51,357 nt of DNA, from assembly GCA_900552905.1 (NCBI GenBank), contig USBR01000001.1, positions 1 through 51,357 of the forward strand, in the 5' to 3' direction. The DNA is from an uncultured Succinatimonas sp. Its GTDB lineage: Bacteria > Pseudomonadota > Gammaproteobacteria > Enterobacterales > Succinivibrionaceae. The notes under the pieces were generated by a model. The model was not told the origin of the DNA and did not search any database. It saw only the letters and a program-made list of their open reading frames with translations. The translations under genes and the position numbers were made by a program. Within the stretch, counting starts at the first letter, position 1, and each line of letters starts with the position of its first letter. Shown here piece by piece: positions 42,464 to 51,357 of the stretch.

Positions 42464-43131
42464 TCATTGTTTTAGCGTCACAAGAGCAATTGCTTACGGA
42501 AATTGAGCATTTACCTGAGCTTATTCGCGCTCAGGGTGCTCTCTATTCAAAGGTTCGTCAACGTTCTTTTTTCTCCGGGCGCTTACTTTTAAAAAAATGC
42601 CTGCATTATTTTTTTGACTGTGAAAGCTTACCTCCTATCAGTGTTGAAGCTAAGGGTCGACCTTTATTAGAAGGGCAGGGCCTACCTTTCTTTAGCCTCT
42701 CGCATACAGGTAAGATGGTGGCTATAGCCTTAGGCTTTAAGACTTTAGGTCTTGATGTTGAACAGATAAAACCGCGCTCTGAGGCCTTATGGCAGCGCGT
42801 TTTAAGCCCACAAGAGCTTACGGCACTGAAAAATTCTTCTAAGCCTCAGGAGCTCTTTACCTTATTGTGGACAGTACGCGAGGCTTTATTGAAAACTGAT
42901 GGCCGGGGCTTAGGCGGCTTAAGTGCTGTCCATTGCAATCTTGAGACTAAACAGGCTTTTTATCGCCATCAAAACTCAGGTCAGGTGCGCTCTTGGCGCC
43001 TTGATGAGAATTTATGCATGAGTGCTTATGTAAGCTCTCAGGAGCCACAGCTACATATTTATCGTCTAGAGGGGCAAAACTTTACTCCGCTAAGTCTTAG
43101 CCCTCAATATATATTCACTCTCAATAAGTAA
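42460..43131 (+). CDS. 4'-phosphopantetheinyl transferase superfamily protein
   Basis: This protein has 223 residues with a two-domain Sfp/AcpT-type pattern. The magnesium-binding motif is GLDVE (Asp99, Glu101). The second motif, WxxKEA in most members, reads WTVREALLK with Glu141 and Lys145. The segments SFFSGRLLLKK and SLSHTGKMVAIAL fit the pantetheine-binding regions. It would load phosphopantetheine onto an acyl or peptidyl carrier protein. No carrier or synthase gene is nearby, so the target is unknown. It could be the AcpS-equivalent or an AcpT-like second enzyme. It overlaps dnaE tail to tail by 11 bases. Confidence 0.82.
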   Translation: MIIVLASQEQLLTEIEHLPELIRAQGALYSKVRQRSFFSGRLLLKKCLHYFFDCESLPPISVEAKGRPLLEGQGLPFFSLSHTGKMVAIALGFKTLGLDVEQIKPRSEALWQRVLSPQELTALKNSSKPQELFTLLWTVREALLKTDGRGLGGLSAVHCNLETKQAFYRHQNSGQVRSWRLDENLCMSAYVSSQEPQLHIYRLEGQNFTPLSLSPQYIFTLNK

Positions 43132-46100
43132 CCTTAACGCAGGCATTGCCTAGGACATCGCGCAGGGTGTCGATAAGATCGTCTGAGGCTAGGTAGCGGT
43201 AGCGATCTGAGCGTAATTTTAAGAGTTTATTGTCGATAATTAGGTTAAGCGCACAGCCTGAGGGTACGTCGTTAGGATTATAGGCAGTCTGCTTTAGGCG
43301 CATAATCTCGGCAACATCGACGCGATTGTGCATGAGCACATTGTCGATAAGCTCAATATTCTCTAAAAGCGCTGACTTTTTGAGATTGAGGGTCAAGCTC
43401 TTAGCTTTTTGCTGACGTAGCATATCCAAACTTGAAATACGTGAGGTCCTAAGGCGTTGCATTCCGTCTTCAGAGAGGCTGAGGAAACCCTCAACTACTA
43501 AAATTAAAGGTGAAGGTAAAAATTCCTCATTAGGCGAGGCCTTTTTGCGCTGATTGAAGCTACGCTCACGCTCAGTATAGATATGCTCAAAGGTCTCCGC
43601 ATTATTGCCAAAGGCCGGGAAGCTAAAGGTCGAGGTACCATCGTCAAGAGTGATGATATAGAACTTACTGCCATCACCTTTGGCCGAGAGGCGGCTATAG
43701 CTGTCGATCACCACGCCTGCAATAGTGACGGCATTTGGGCGATCAAGACTACCTGGGATCATATTTTTGAGGGTAGTGGTACCGCAGAATTGATAGAGCT
43801 CGGAGCGATAGGCATCAATAGGGTGACCTGAGAGGTAGAGACCTAAGAGGTTTTTCTCATGATGCAATCTAACCTTATCAGGCCACATCTTGCGCTCTAT
43901 AAGATTAGGTTTAGCGCGGGTATCATTTAATCCAGAGAAGAGATCCATCTGTCCTGAGGATTTGTCGGCAGAAAATTGTTGCGCACATTTGATAGCCGTC
44001 GGAATGCTAGCAAGCAAGCTCGCGCGATTTTTATGCAGTTTATCTAAAGCACCGCTCTTCACTAAGGCCTCAAGCGAGCCCTTTGACAGATAATCCATGC
44101 CGATACGCAAGACAAAGTCAAAGAGATCGGTATAAGGTCCATTAGCCTCGCGCTCTTCGGCCATCTTATCGATAAGGCGATTACCGATACCTTTAATGGC
44201 GGAAAAGCCATAGATGACCGCTCCCTTATCATCGACACCGAAATGGAAGCGTCCGATATTGACATCTGGTGGATTGACAGCTACGCCTAAGCGATGGCAT
44301 TCACCGATATAGGCGATGAGTTTGTCGGTCTTCAGACAGTCGGCGGTCATCATGGCCGCGAGAAATTCAGCTGGATAATGTACCTTAAGCCATAAGGTCC
44401 ACCAGGCTACGAGAGCATAGGCCGCTGAGTGGGACTTATTGAAGCCGTAGGCGGCGAACATCTCTACCTGATCGAAGATCTTCATGCAGACATCGCCGTC
44501 TTTATTTTTCTTTTTACAGCCATTGAGGAAGACGTCACGCTGTGCTGCCATTTCAGCGGGGATCTTCTTACCCATAGCACGTCTTAAAATATCAGCGCCA
44601 CCTAGGGAGTAGCCGGCTAATACCTGCGCAATCTGCATGACCTGCTCTTGATAGACGATAACGCCGTAGGTAGAGTCCAAAATCGGTTTGAGGTCGAGAT
44701 CCTGAGCCTCAGGTAGAGGATAACTGACCTCTTCACGACCGTGCTTACGCTGTACGAAGTGATCCACCATGCCGCTCTTAATAGGTCCTGGGCGATAGAG
44801 CGCCACCAAAGCGATAAGATCGTCAAAGCGGTCAGGTTTCATCTGGCCTATGAGCTTACGCATACCGGTAGATTCAAGCTGGAAGACTGCAGTTGTTTCA
44901 GTCTGCTGAATCATGGCATAGGAGAGCGGATCCTCATAGGGAATAGCGGCGATATTTAAAGGTTCCTTGCCCTCGCGTTGGCGCTTAACATCGATCATGG
45001 TTTTGGCATCATCGATGATAGTAAGGGTGGTTAAGCCTAAGAAGTCGAACTTAACTAAGCCGGCATGTTCGACATCTTTTTTATCAAATTGTGTGATCGG
45101 ATTGCCGTCAGAATCGAGCATGAGTGGGGAGAATTCAGCAATACGGGTCGGGGAAATTACCACACCGGCGGCATGTTTACCGATACTGCGAATTACACCT
45201 TCAAGTCGTCTGGATACGGAGATAAGTTCAACTGATTCTTTATCATCATTGATCTTAGCTTGATTGTAGAAATTCAAAAAGTCGGGAGCGACGCTTTGGC
45301 AGGGCTTACCTTTTTTATCGATACCCATGCAGTCATTGAAGCTCGTGCCCGGGCTTTCTGGAATTAAATTAGCGATACGGCGCACCTGCGCAAGCGGAAC
45401 TCCGATGGCGCGGCCTACACCTTGAATAGCGGCACGCGGGGCGAGGGTACCGAAAGCGGCGATCTGCGAGACAGCCGGACGGCCATAATGATCGACTACG
45501 TGCTGTAACGTTAGATAACGCTTACGCTGACAAAAGTCGATATCAAAGTCCGGCATGGAGACACGCTCAGGGTTTAGGAATCTTTCAAAGAGCAGATCAA
45601 AGCGTATGGGATCAAAGTCGGTAATGGTGAGAGCATAAGCTACTAGTGAGCCACCACCTGAACCACGGCCGGGGCCTACCGGCACGCCATGGGCCTTTGA
45701 CCATTGAATAAATTCCATAACGATGAGGAAGTAGCCGGGGAAGTCCATATTGATGATAACATCAAGCTCAGTCTCCAAGCGCGCCTCATAGATAGGGCGT
45801 TTTTCCTCACGTACTTTAGGATCAGGAAAGAGGAAGTCTAAGCGTTCTTTTAGACCTTTACGTGAGGCCATACGCAGATAATCGGCTGTCGACATTTCGC
45901 CAGTGTCATAATGCGGCAGACGCGGATGGTCAAGTTCAATTTCGACATTACAGCGCTCAGCAATGGCGCGGGAATTAGCTAAAGCCTCAGGCAGATCGGC
46001 AAATAATTCTTCCATCTCCTGAGGGGATCTTAAAAATTGCTCCTCAGAATAGATCCTAGCCAGTTCGCGATTACCCTTTTGTAAGCCTTTTTGAATGGAA

Positions 46101-46795
46101 ACACGGATATCATGGACATAATAATCGCTAAGTCCATCCTCTGTCAGATCCTGAGGTCCTGATAAAAAGCGGGTGTCATTGGTGGCTACAGGATAAAAAC
46201 CGTATTGTAAGCACAGATCTAAGGCCTTTTGCTCAAATTCGCTTTCACCTTCACGATGGGTACGGGTGATTTCAAAGCAAAAGCGTTCAGGATAATATTT
46301 TTTATAAAATTCAAGGCGTTCTTTGAGGTTCTTTTCGTCCTCGGTGTGCAGAAAATAAGCGATATCACCGCGAAAGCCATTGAGAAGAATAATGCCTTCT
46401 GCGTATTTAGCGAGATCTTCAATGCTAGCTGCGACGCCATCGATATCGGGATTGGCGGAATTTACCCAAGCATCGGAGAGAATATCGTAGAGATTTTGCT
46501 TGCCGACGCGATCCATAGCGAGGAGAGTGACGGTAAAAAAGCGCTCCTTTTCACCGGGCTTAGTTTTTTCACGTACCTGTAGATCAGCACCCATGATAGG
46601 TTTGATACCAGCGGCTTTACAGGCAGAATAAAAACGTACGAAACCTGCCATATTATTGAAATCAGTGACCGCTATAGCTGGGATGCCGAGCTTTTGCGCC
46701 CGCTTGACGATAGGCCCTACATTTTGCAGACCATCGTTGATGGAATAGCAGGAGCGGACATGAAGGGGAATATAGGCAAGGCTTTCAACAGTCAT
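43121..46795 (-). CDS. dnaE: DNA polymerase III alpha subunit DnaE
   Basis: This is the replicative DNA polymerase catalytic subunit, with 1224 residues (E. coli 1160). The N-terminal PHP domain is at about 1-280 (YIPLHVRSCYSINDG, AIAVTDFNN). The polymerase domain has PGRGSGGGSLVAYAL, catalytic PDFDIDF and VKFDFLGLTTLTIID. A thumb/fingers region with GYSLGGADILRRAMGKK, an HhH region and an OB-fold C-terminus follow. Several expected PHP metal-site residues are replaced, as in E. coli. It is not followed by accA. It appears monocistronic, placed after pgi with its own upstream region. Confidence 0.97.
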   Translation of the reverse strand: MTVESLAYIPLHVRSCYSINDGLQNVGPIVKRAQKLGIPAIAVTDFNNMAGFVRFYSACKAAGIKPIMGADLQVREKTKPGEKERFFTVTLLAMDRVGKQNLYDILSDAWVNSANPDIDGVAASIEDLAKYAEGIILLNGFRGDIAYFLHTEDEKNLKERLEFYKKYYPERFCFEITRTHREGESEFEQKALDLCLQYGFYPVATNDTRFLSGPQDLTEDGLSDYYVHDIRVSIQKGLQKGNRELARIYSEEQFLRSPQEMEELFADLPEALANSRAIAERCNVEIELDHPRLPHYDTGEMSTADYLRMASRKGLKERLDFLFPDPKVREEKRPIYEARLETELDVIINMDFPGYFLIVMEFIQWSKAHGVPVGPGRGSGGGSLVAYALTITDFDPIRFDLLFERFLNPERVSMPDFDIDFCQRKRYLTLQHVVDHYGRPAVSQIAAFGTLAPRAAIQGVGRAIGVPLAQVRRIANLIPESPGTSFNDCMGIDKKGKPCQSVAPDFLNFYNQAKINDDKESVELISVSRRLEGVIRSIGKHAAGVVISPTRIAEFSPLMLDSDGNPITQFDKKDVEHAGLVKFDFLGLTTLTIIDDAKTMIDVKRQREGKEPLNIAAIPYEDPLSYAMIQQTETTAVFQLESTGMRKLIGQMKPDRFDDLIALVALYRPGPIKSGMVDHFVQRKHGREEVSYPLPEAQDLDLKPILDSTYGVIVYQEQVMQIAQVLAGYSLGGADILRRAMGKKIPAEMAAQRDVFLNGCKKKNKDGDVCMKIFDQVEMFAAYGFNKSHSAAYALVAWWTLWLKVHYPAEFLAAMMTADCLKTDKLIAYIGECHRLGVAVNPPDVNIGRFHFGVDDKGAVIYGFSAIKGIGNRLIDKMAEEREANGPYTDLFDFVLRIGMDYLSKGSLEALVKSGALDKLHKNRASLLASIPTAIKCAQQFSADKSSGQMDLFSGLNDTRAKPNLIERKMWPDKVRLHHEKNLLGLYLSGHPIDAYRSELYQFCGTTTLKNMIPGSLDRPNAVTIAGVVIDSYSRLSAKGDGSKFYIITLDDGTSTFSFPAFGNNAETFEHIYTERERSFNQRKKASPNEEFLPSPLILVVEGFLSLSEDGMQRLRTSRISSLDMLRQQKAKSLTLNLKKSALLENIELIDNVLMHNRVDVAEIMRLKQTAYNPNDVPSGCALNLIIDNKLLKLRSDRYRYLASDDLIDTLRDVLGNACVKVTY

Positions 46796-46903
46796 ACGTT
46801 TTATCCATATTTAAGCTGGTGCTTTTAAAGTTTCTCGCTGTCTATTATTTCATAAAACAGCCTAGGGTTTTGCTTTTGTAGGCGCTAAGTGTTGACCTTA
46901 GTG

Positions 46904-46936
46904 AAAAAAATAAAGGCCCCAGCGGGACCTTTATTT
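46904..46936 (-). terminator. Terminator after pgi
   Basis: On the minus strand AAATAAAGG pairs with CCTTTATTT (9 bp). A one-base mismatch and three more G-C pairs close a 3-base loop. The stem runs into a T-rich tract (TTTATTTTTTT). It is a good intrinsic terminator. Confidence 0.8.
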
Positions 46937-46958
46937 AAAATTTAAGAAAAAGCTTTAA

Positions 46959-48611
46959 TTATTTAAGCTTCTTGTAGGCATTGATGAGGCCGTTAGTGGA
47001 GCTGTCGTGGCTCTTGATCTCGTCTTGGTTTACAAGCTCAGGGATGATCTTTAAGGCTAACTGCTTACCTAATTCAACACCCCATTGATCGAAGGTGTAG
47101 ATATTGAGGATAGAGCCCTGAGTGAAGATCTTGTGCTCATACATGGCCACTAACATACCTAAGGTTCTTGGAGTGATTTCCTTGACTAAGAAGGAGTTAG
47201 TCGGACGGTTACCCTCGAAGACCTTGAACGGAACTACGTCCTTAACCTGATCTAAGGTCTTGCCCTTAGCTTCAAACTCGGCGATGACCTGCTCACGGGT
47301 CTTGCCGAAAGCTAAAGCTTCAGTCTGAGCGAAGAAGTTAGATAAGAGTTTGACGTGGTGATCGCCTACTGGATTGTGGGTTCTTGCCGGAGCGATGAAG
47401 TCACAAGGAATGACCTTAGTGCCCTGATGGATTAACTGATAGAAAGCGTGCTGACCGTTAGTACCAGGCTCACCCCAAATGATAGGGCCAGTCTGATAAT
47501 CGCAGACATTGCCATTGCGATCGACATACTTACCATTAGACTCCATATTGCCCTGCTGGAAGTAGGCCGGGAAGCGGTACATATACTGATCGTAAGGTAA
47601 GATAGCCTCAGTCTCAAAGCCGTAGAAATTGTTGTACCAAATGCCGATGAGGGCTAATAAGACAGAGAGGTTCTTCTCAGCGGGGGTCTCTCTGAAGTAG
47701 CAGTCATACTCATAACCACCCTTTAAGAAGGCCTCGAAATTGTCATAACCGCAAGCTAAGGCGATGGATAAACCGATAGCAGACCAAGAAGAGTAACGGC
47801 CACCGACCCAATCCCAGAACTCGAACATATTGTCAGTATCGATACCGAACTCAGCAACGCCCTGAGCATTGGTAGATAAGGCGACGAAGTGCTTAGCTAC
47901 GTGCTTTACGTCCTTAGCAGACTTTAAGAACCAGTCACGAGCGGTGTGAGCATTGGTCATGGTCTCTAAGGTGGTGAAGGTCTTAGAAGCGATGAGGAAT
48001 AAGGTGGTCTCAGGATCTAAGGTCTTTAAAACTTCACAAATCTGAGTGCCGTCGATATTAGAGACGAAATGGGTGTGAAGGTGATTGTGGTAAGGAGTTA
48101 AAGCGGCGGTGATCATGCACGGACCTAAGTCAGAGCCACCGATACCGATATTGACAACGTCGGTAATGGTCTTACCGGTATAACCCTTCCACTCGCCAGA
48201 GATAACGCGGTCACAGAACTTCTTCATTTTCTCTTGAACAGCGCGGACATCTTTCATGACATCAACGCCATCAAGCATAATGCTGTTGCCGGAGAAATCA
48301 CGTAAAGCGGTGTGTAATACGGCACGATCCTCAGTACGGTTGATCTTCTCAGCGGTGAACATAGCCTCGATGTTCTCAGTGAGCTTGGTCTCTTTAGCTA
48401 ATTCTAATAAGAGTTCTAAAGTGGTTTCATCGATGAGGTTCTTAGAATAATCGGCAACGATATCCCCGCCAGCGATGCTCATAGAATATTTGTTGAAGCG
48501 CTCTGGATCCTGAGCAAATAATTCTTTTAAGGTGCGGCCCTTAGTAGCCTCGAAATGAGCGGTGAGCTTTTTCCAAGCTTCAGTGGTGGTAGGATTGATG
48601 TTGTTAAACAT
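46959..48611 (-). CDS. pgi: Glucose-6-phosphate isomerase
   Basis: This enzyme interconverts glucose-6-phosphate and fructose-6-phosphate in glycolysis. It has 550 residues (E. coli 549). The motifs [35 protein letters not shown] and [13 protein letters not shown] are present. Fructose-6-phosphate is also the GlmS substrate. The ATG is preceded by GAGGAG and by a long hairpin in the leader. Codon use is strongly biased, which suggests high expression. Confidence 0.97.
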   Translation of the reverse strand: MFNNINPTTTEAWKKLTAHFEATKGRTLKELFAQDPERFNKYSMSIAGGDIVADYSKNLIDETTLELLLELAKETKLTENIEAMFTAEKINRTEDRAVLHTALRDFSGNSIMLDGVDVMKDVRAVQEKMKKFCDRVISGEWKGYTGKTITDVVNIGIGGSDLGPCMITAALTPYHNHLHTHFVSNIDGTQICEVLKTLDPETTLFLIASKTFTTLETMTNAHTARDWFLKSAKDVKHVAKHFVALSTNAQGVAEFGIDTDNMFEFWDWVGGRYSSWSAIGLSIALACGYDNFEAFLKGGYEYDCYFRETPAEKNLSVLLALIGIWYNNFYGFETEAILPYDQYMYRFPAYFQQGNMESNGKYVDRNGNVCDYQTGPIIWGEPGTNGQHAFYQLIHQGTKVIPCDFIAPARTHNPVGDHHVKLLSNFFAQTEALAFGKTREQVIAEFEAKGKTLDQVKDVVPFKVFEGNRPTNSFLVKEITPRTLGMLVAMYEHKIFTQGSILNIYTFDQWGVELGKQLALKIIPELVNQDEIKSHDSSTNGLINAYKKLK

Positions 48612-48631
48612 GAATAACTCTCCTCAATGAA

Positions 48632-48674
48632 AACTAGCATAAACAGCAAAAAAATATAGCTGTTAATGCTAGTT
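48632..48674 (-). promoter_or_regulatory. Long hairpin in the pgi leader
   Basis: On the minus strand AACTAGCATTAACAGC (48674-48659) and GCTGTTTATGCTAGTT (48647-48632) pair over 16 positions with one mismatch and an 11-base U-rich loop. The stem ends 6 bases before the Shine-Dalgarno GAGGAG of pgi. It may protect the 5' end of the mRNA or bind a regulator, and it is unlikely to be a terminator because no T-run follows. Confidence 0.6.
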
Positions 48675-48796
48675 ATGATACTCCTATTACACCTATGCTT
48701 AAAACCGCAATTTTTTTAACAAATGCTTTTTTTTGCAATTATTACGCTTAGATCCCGCATTTTTATGCAAAAGAGCGCGTTTTTAAGAATTTTTTT

Positions 48797-49732
48797 CTAA
48801 GTGATGATTTCATTACGGCGGCGATTGAGATCTGGCGCAAAACTTGGAGCTAAACGGGAGATAAGATCAAATACAATCTGTACCTTGCGATCATCAGCTT
48901 GTTCTTTTTTACAGCATAAAGCGACGCGGAAATTAGACCACGGTAATTCGCGGATCACATTGACATCGTTTTTAAAAGGCGAAATTTCATAAACTAAGCG
49001 CGGTACCACAGCAAAACCAAAGCCTAAGCCAGCTAAGCTGACAATTGCCTCATGTCCGGCAATTTCAGCATAGATCTCAGGCTTAATATCCATAGCTGCA
49101 AACCATTTTTCGACCTCAAAGCGCAATTGACCTTTTTCCGGAATAATAAAAGGCATGCCATTGAGATCGGCATTTTGGAGATCGGCACTTAAATTAAGTT
49201 CAAAACGCGGCTTTTTAGGAGCTAGTAAGACTAAGGGTAGATTTACGAGATCTAAAAATTGAATATTGTCAGGAATTTCCTGAGGTAAGGCGCTGATCAC
49301 TACATCGATATCCGGCTCTTCAAGCTTATCTAAAGCATCGGCAGGATCGCCTGTTTCAAGCTTAACCTCTAAATGCGGCGCCGTTAGATGAAGCTCATTT
49401 AAAATGCGCGGGATAAAAAGATAGCTAGCAGTTACCGAGCAATAGATCTTTATTTTTCCACAAACAGTCTCTGCTCCTTGATGTAATTCATGCTCTAAGG
49501 ACACATATTGATTGAGAGTTTGTCTGGCAAATTGTTCAAACTTTCTGCCGGCTGAGGTAATGAAAATACCTTTTTTATCGCGTATGCATAATTTAGCCTG
49601 AAGCAGTTTTTCAAGCTTATTTAAGGTACGCGAGAGGGTAGAAGGGCTTACATTACATAAAGATGCAGTGCGGGTCAGGTTTTCAGTTTCGCATAGCCTT
49701 AAAAAGGTAGCGGCATCTTTTAAATCGATCAC
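48797..49732 (-). CDS. ilvY: LysR-family regulator IlvY
   Basis: This LysR-type activator of ilvC responds to acetolactate or acetohydroxybutyrate in enteric bacteria. It has 311 residues. The winged helix-turn-helix includes ARTASL-like and VSPSTLSRTLNKLE segments, the latter nearly identical to IlvY. The effector domain includes IKIYCSVTASY and AGHEAIVSLAGLGFG, also IlvY-like. The start is GTG at 49732 with AGGA upstream. It is divergent from ilvC, the conserved arrangement, and a palindrome lies between them. Confidence 0.93.
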   Translation of the reverse strand: MIDLKDAATFLRLCETENLTRTASLCNVSPSTLSRTLNKLEKLLQAKLCIRDKKGIFITSAGRKFEQFARQTLNQYVSLEHELHQGAETVCGKIKIYCSVTASYLFIPRILNELHLTAPHLEVKLETGDPADALDKLEEPDIDVVISALPQEIPDNIQFLDLVNLPLVLLAPKKPRFELNLSADLQNADLNGMPFIIPEKGQLRFEVEKWFAAMDIKPEIYAEIAGHEAIVSLAGLGFGFAVVPRLVYEISPFKNDVNVIRELPWSNFRVALCCKKEQADDRKVQIVFDLISRLAPSFAPDLNRRRNEIIT

Positions 49733-49756
49733 GGCAATGTCCTAAAAATGTGATTT

Positions 49757-49773
49757 ATTGCAAAAATTGCAAT
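49757..49773. promoter_or_regulatory. IlvY operator candidate
   Basis: ATTGCAA-AAA-TTGCAAT is a perfect 7-3-7 palindrome and contains the T-N11-A pattern of LysR sites. It is centred about 58 bases upstream of the predicted ilvC start, near the -65 region LysR activators usually occupy. It also lies downstream of a -10-like TATAAT (minus strand, 49783-49788) for ilvY, which suits autorepression. Confidence 0.65.
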
Positions 49774-49807
49774 ATACAAGAAATTATATGCCATTTTATA
49801 AAATTTC

Positions 49808-49816
49808 TGTTATTAT
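49808..49816 (+). promoter_or_regulatory. ilvC promoter, extended -10
   Basis: TGTTATTAT fits an extended -10 (TGn and TATTAT), with predicted start near 49823. No recognisable -35 is present, as expected for an activator-dependent promoter. Confidence 0.45.
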
Positions 49817-49866
49817 TAAAAGCACTTCAAAACAGTAATAAAATTTTTGATTAAAGGTGTGTGCAA

Positions 49867-51351
49867 ATGGGCATCAATTACTTTAATACTTTGAACTTAC
49901 GCCAGAAGCTGGCACAGTTAGGCTGCTGTGAGCTCATGGCTCGTAGCGAGTTTGCAGATGGCTGCAATTTCTTAAAGGGCAAGAAGATCGTCATCGTCGG
50001 TTGCGGTGCTCAGGGCTTAAACCAGGGCTTAAACCTCCGTGATTCAGGTCTTGACGTCAGCTATGCTTTACGTGATGCCGCTATCGCTGAGAAGCGTGCT
50101 TCTTTCAAGCGTGCTACCGAGAATGGCTTTAAGGTTGGCAACTATCAGGAGTTAATCCCGACTGCTGATTTAGTTATCAACTTAACTCCGGATAAGCAGC
50201 ACGAGAATGTTATCAATTCCATTCAGCCTTTAATGAAGGCCGGTGCCTGCATCGGTTATTCTCACGGCTTCAACATTGTTGAGTTAGGTATGCAGGTGCG
50301 TAAGGACTTAACCGTAGTTATGGTTGCTCCTAAGTCCCCTGGTACTGAGGTTCGTGAAGAGTATCGTCGTGGCTTCGGTACCCCGACTCTGTTAGCCGTT
50401 CACCCTGAGAACGATCCTAACAATGAGGGCTGGGCTTATGCTAAGGCTTGGGCTGCCGGTATCGGTGGTGATCGCGCCGGTTGCTTACGTTCTTCCTTCG
50501 TTGCTGAGGTTAAGTCTGACCTCATGGGCGAGCAGACCATTCTGTGCGGTGTTTTACAGGCTGCTACCGTTTTATGCTACGACCGCGCTGTAGCTTTAGG
50601 TTTAGACAAGGCTTATGCTTGCAAGCTCTTACAGTACGGTTGGGAAACTGTCTGCGAGGCTTTAAAGCAGGGCGGTATCACCAATATGATGGACCGTCTC
50701 TCTAACCCGGCTAAGGTTAAGGCTTTCTACTTAGCTGAAGAGTTAAAGACCTTAATGAAGGATCTGTACTTAAAGCACATGGACGACATCGAAAGTGGCG
50801 AGTTCTCCCGTGTTATGATGGAAGACTGGGCTAATAACGACGTCAATCTCCACACCTGGCGTGATAATTATGCTAAGTGCGCCTTTGAGAATGCCCCGGC
50901 TTGCGATACTAAGATCACTGAGCAGGAATACTTCGATAAGGGTATCTTAATGGTTGCCTTTGCTAAGGCTGGTATTGAGTTAGCTTTCGAGACCATGACT
51001 AAGTCTGGTATCTACCCTGAGTCTGCTTACTACGAGTCCTTACACGAGTTACCGCTTATCGCTAATACCATCGCTCGTCGTCGTTTATACGAGATGAACG
51101 TAGTTATTTCCGATACTGCTGAGTACGGTAACTACCTCTTCGCTAATGCCGCTATTCCGCTCTTAAAGGACTTCATGGAGAAGACCGAGTTAGACGTATT
51201 CGGCAAGGGCTTAGAGGGTGATAATTGCGTCGATAATTTAGAGCTTATCCGCGTCAATGATTGCATCCGCAACCACCCGATTGAGGTTGTTGGTCGCAAG
51301 CTCCGTGCTTATATGTCCGACATGAAGGAAATCTCTGTTGGTAACAACTAA
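49867..51351 (+). CDS. ilvC: Ketol-acid reductoisomerase, long (class II) form
   Basis: This enzyme carries out the second common step of valine and isoleucine synthesis (acetolactate to dihydroxyisovalerate) with NADPH and magnesium. It has 494 residues, the long enteric form (E. coli 491) with a duplicated C-terminal knotted domain. Visible segments are [43 protein letters not shown] and [13 protein letters not shown] chose the ATG at 49867 (AAAGGTG upstream) over a GTG six bases earlier. Strong codon bias indicates high expression. The stop codon ends 6 bases before the window edge. Confidence 0.97.
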   Translation: MGINYFNTLNLRQKLAQLGCCELMARSEFADGCNFLKGKKIVIVGCGAQGLNQGLNLRDSGLDVSYALRDAAIAEKRASFKRATENGFKVGNYQELIPTADLVINLTPDKQHENVINSIQPLMKAGACIGYSHGFNIVELGMQVRKDLTVVMVAPKSPGTEVREEYRRGFGTPTLLAVHPENDPNNEGWAYAKAWAAGIGGDRAGCLRSSFVAEVKSDLMGEQTILCGVLQAATVLCYDRAVALGLDKAYACKLLQYGWETVCEALKQGGITNMMDRLSNPAKVKAFYLAEELKTLMKDLYLKHMDDIESGEFSRVMMEDWANNDVNLHTWRDNYAKCAFENAPACDTKITEQEYFDKGILMVAFAKAGIELAFETMTKSGIYPESAYYESLHELPLIANTIARRRLYEMNVVISDTAEYGNYLFANAAIPLLKDFMEKTELDVFGKGLEGDNCVDNLELIRVNDCIRNHPIEVVGRKLRAYMSDMKEISVGNN

Positions 51352-51357
51352 TTTTTA

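Noticed and set aside
1..51357. tRNA, rRNA, insertion sequences, prophage or integrase genes
   Set aside because: No cloverleaf with conserved T-arm, no rRNA segments, no transposase or recombinase motifs and no terminal inverted repeats with target duplications were seen.

Overview
The window is about 51.4 kb of gene-dense chromosome from a gammaproteobacterium. The evidence is gene content and order: an OmpA with an enteric-type C-terminal domain, rpoZ-spoT, glmU-glmS, def-fmt-rsmB-trkA-trkH, yrdD/tsaC/aroE, and divergent ilvY/ilvC. Moderate AT-richness, heavy use of TTA leucine codons, menA (menaquinone), compact operons and an altered Ntr system fit an anaerobic or host-associated lineage. 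My best guess is Succinivibrionaceae (order Aeromonadales), but this is inference from protein flavour and not a database match. I see no rRNA, tRNA, CRISPR array, insertion sequence, prophage or integrase. I recognise nearly every gene, so the interest lies in altered domains, fusions and regulatory DNA.

Layout. 1-1314: AT-rich leader and ompA. 1393-7500 (minus): engB-gmk, then rpoZ-spoT, a PldB-like hydrolase and a COG0523 metallochaperone GTPase. 7709-12298 (minus): typA, then ntrB-ntrC. 12524-13447 (plus): yihY. 13444-20862 (minus): Xaa-Pro aminopeptidase, pssA, recG and an AsmA-like protein. 20978-23044 (plus): prlC. 23095-25095 (minus): rnb. 25346-26284 (plus): menA. 26281-32020 (minus): def-fmt-rsmB-trkA-trkH. 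32100-35340 (plus): yrdD, purE, tsaC, aroE, rsmJ. 35337-42026 (minus): lgt-glmU-glmS, then a sugar symporter fused to a PTS EIIA domain and a ModA-like binding protein. 42086-43131 (plus): a small membrane protein and a phosphopantetheinyl transferase. 43121-49732 (minus): ilvY, pgi and dnaE, each with its own start region. 49867-51351 (plus): ilvC.

How the genes work together. Most are housekeeping genes for translation and ribosome maturation (def, fmt, rsmB, rsmJ, tsaC, engB, typA), the stringent response (spoT with rpoZ), envelope building (glmU, glmS, lgt, pssA, ompA, AsmA-like), DNA and RNA metabolism (dnaE, recG, rnb) and core metabolism (pgi, menA, purE, aroE, ilvC).

Most notable findings. 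(1) An NtrB/NtrC pair in which NtrC has lost the GAFTGA loop, the Walker A lysine, the Walker B aspartate and one arginine-finger residue. NtrB has a degenerate ATP-binding G1 box, and glnA is absent from the locus. This suggests the nitrogen two-component system no longer acts as a sigma54 activator here. (2) A melibiose-type (GPH) symporter carrying a fructose/Ntr-type EIIA domain, translationally coupled to a lone periplasmic binding protein. (3) Structured leaders in front of ompA and pgi. (4) A recurring extended -10 motif, TGCTAnAAT, with little or no -35. (5) Three convergent gene pairs whose stop codons overlap in one shared tetranucleotide.
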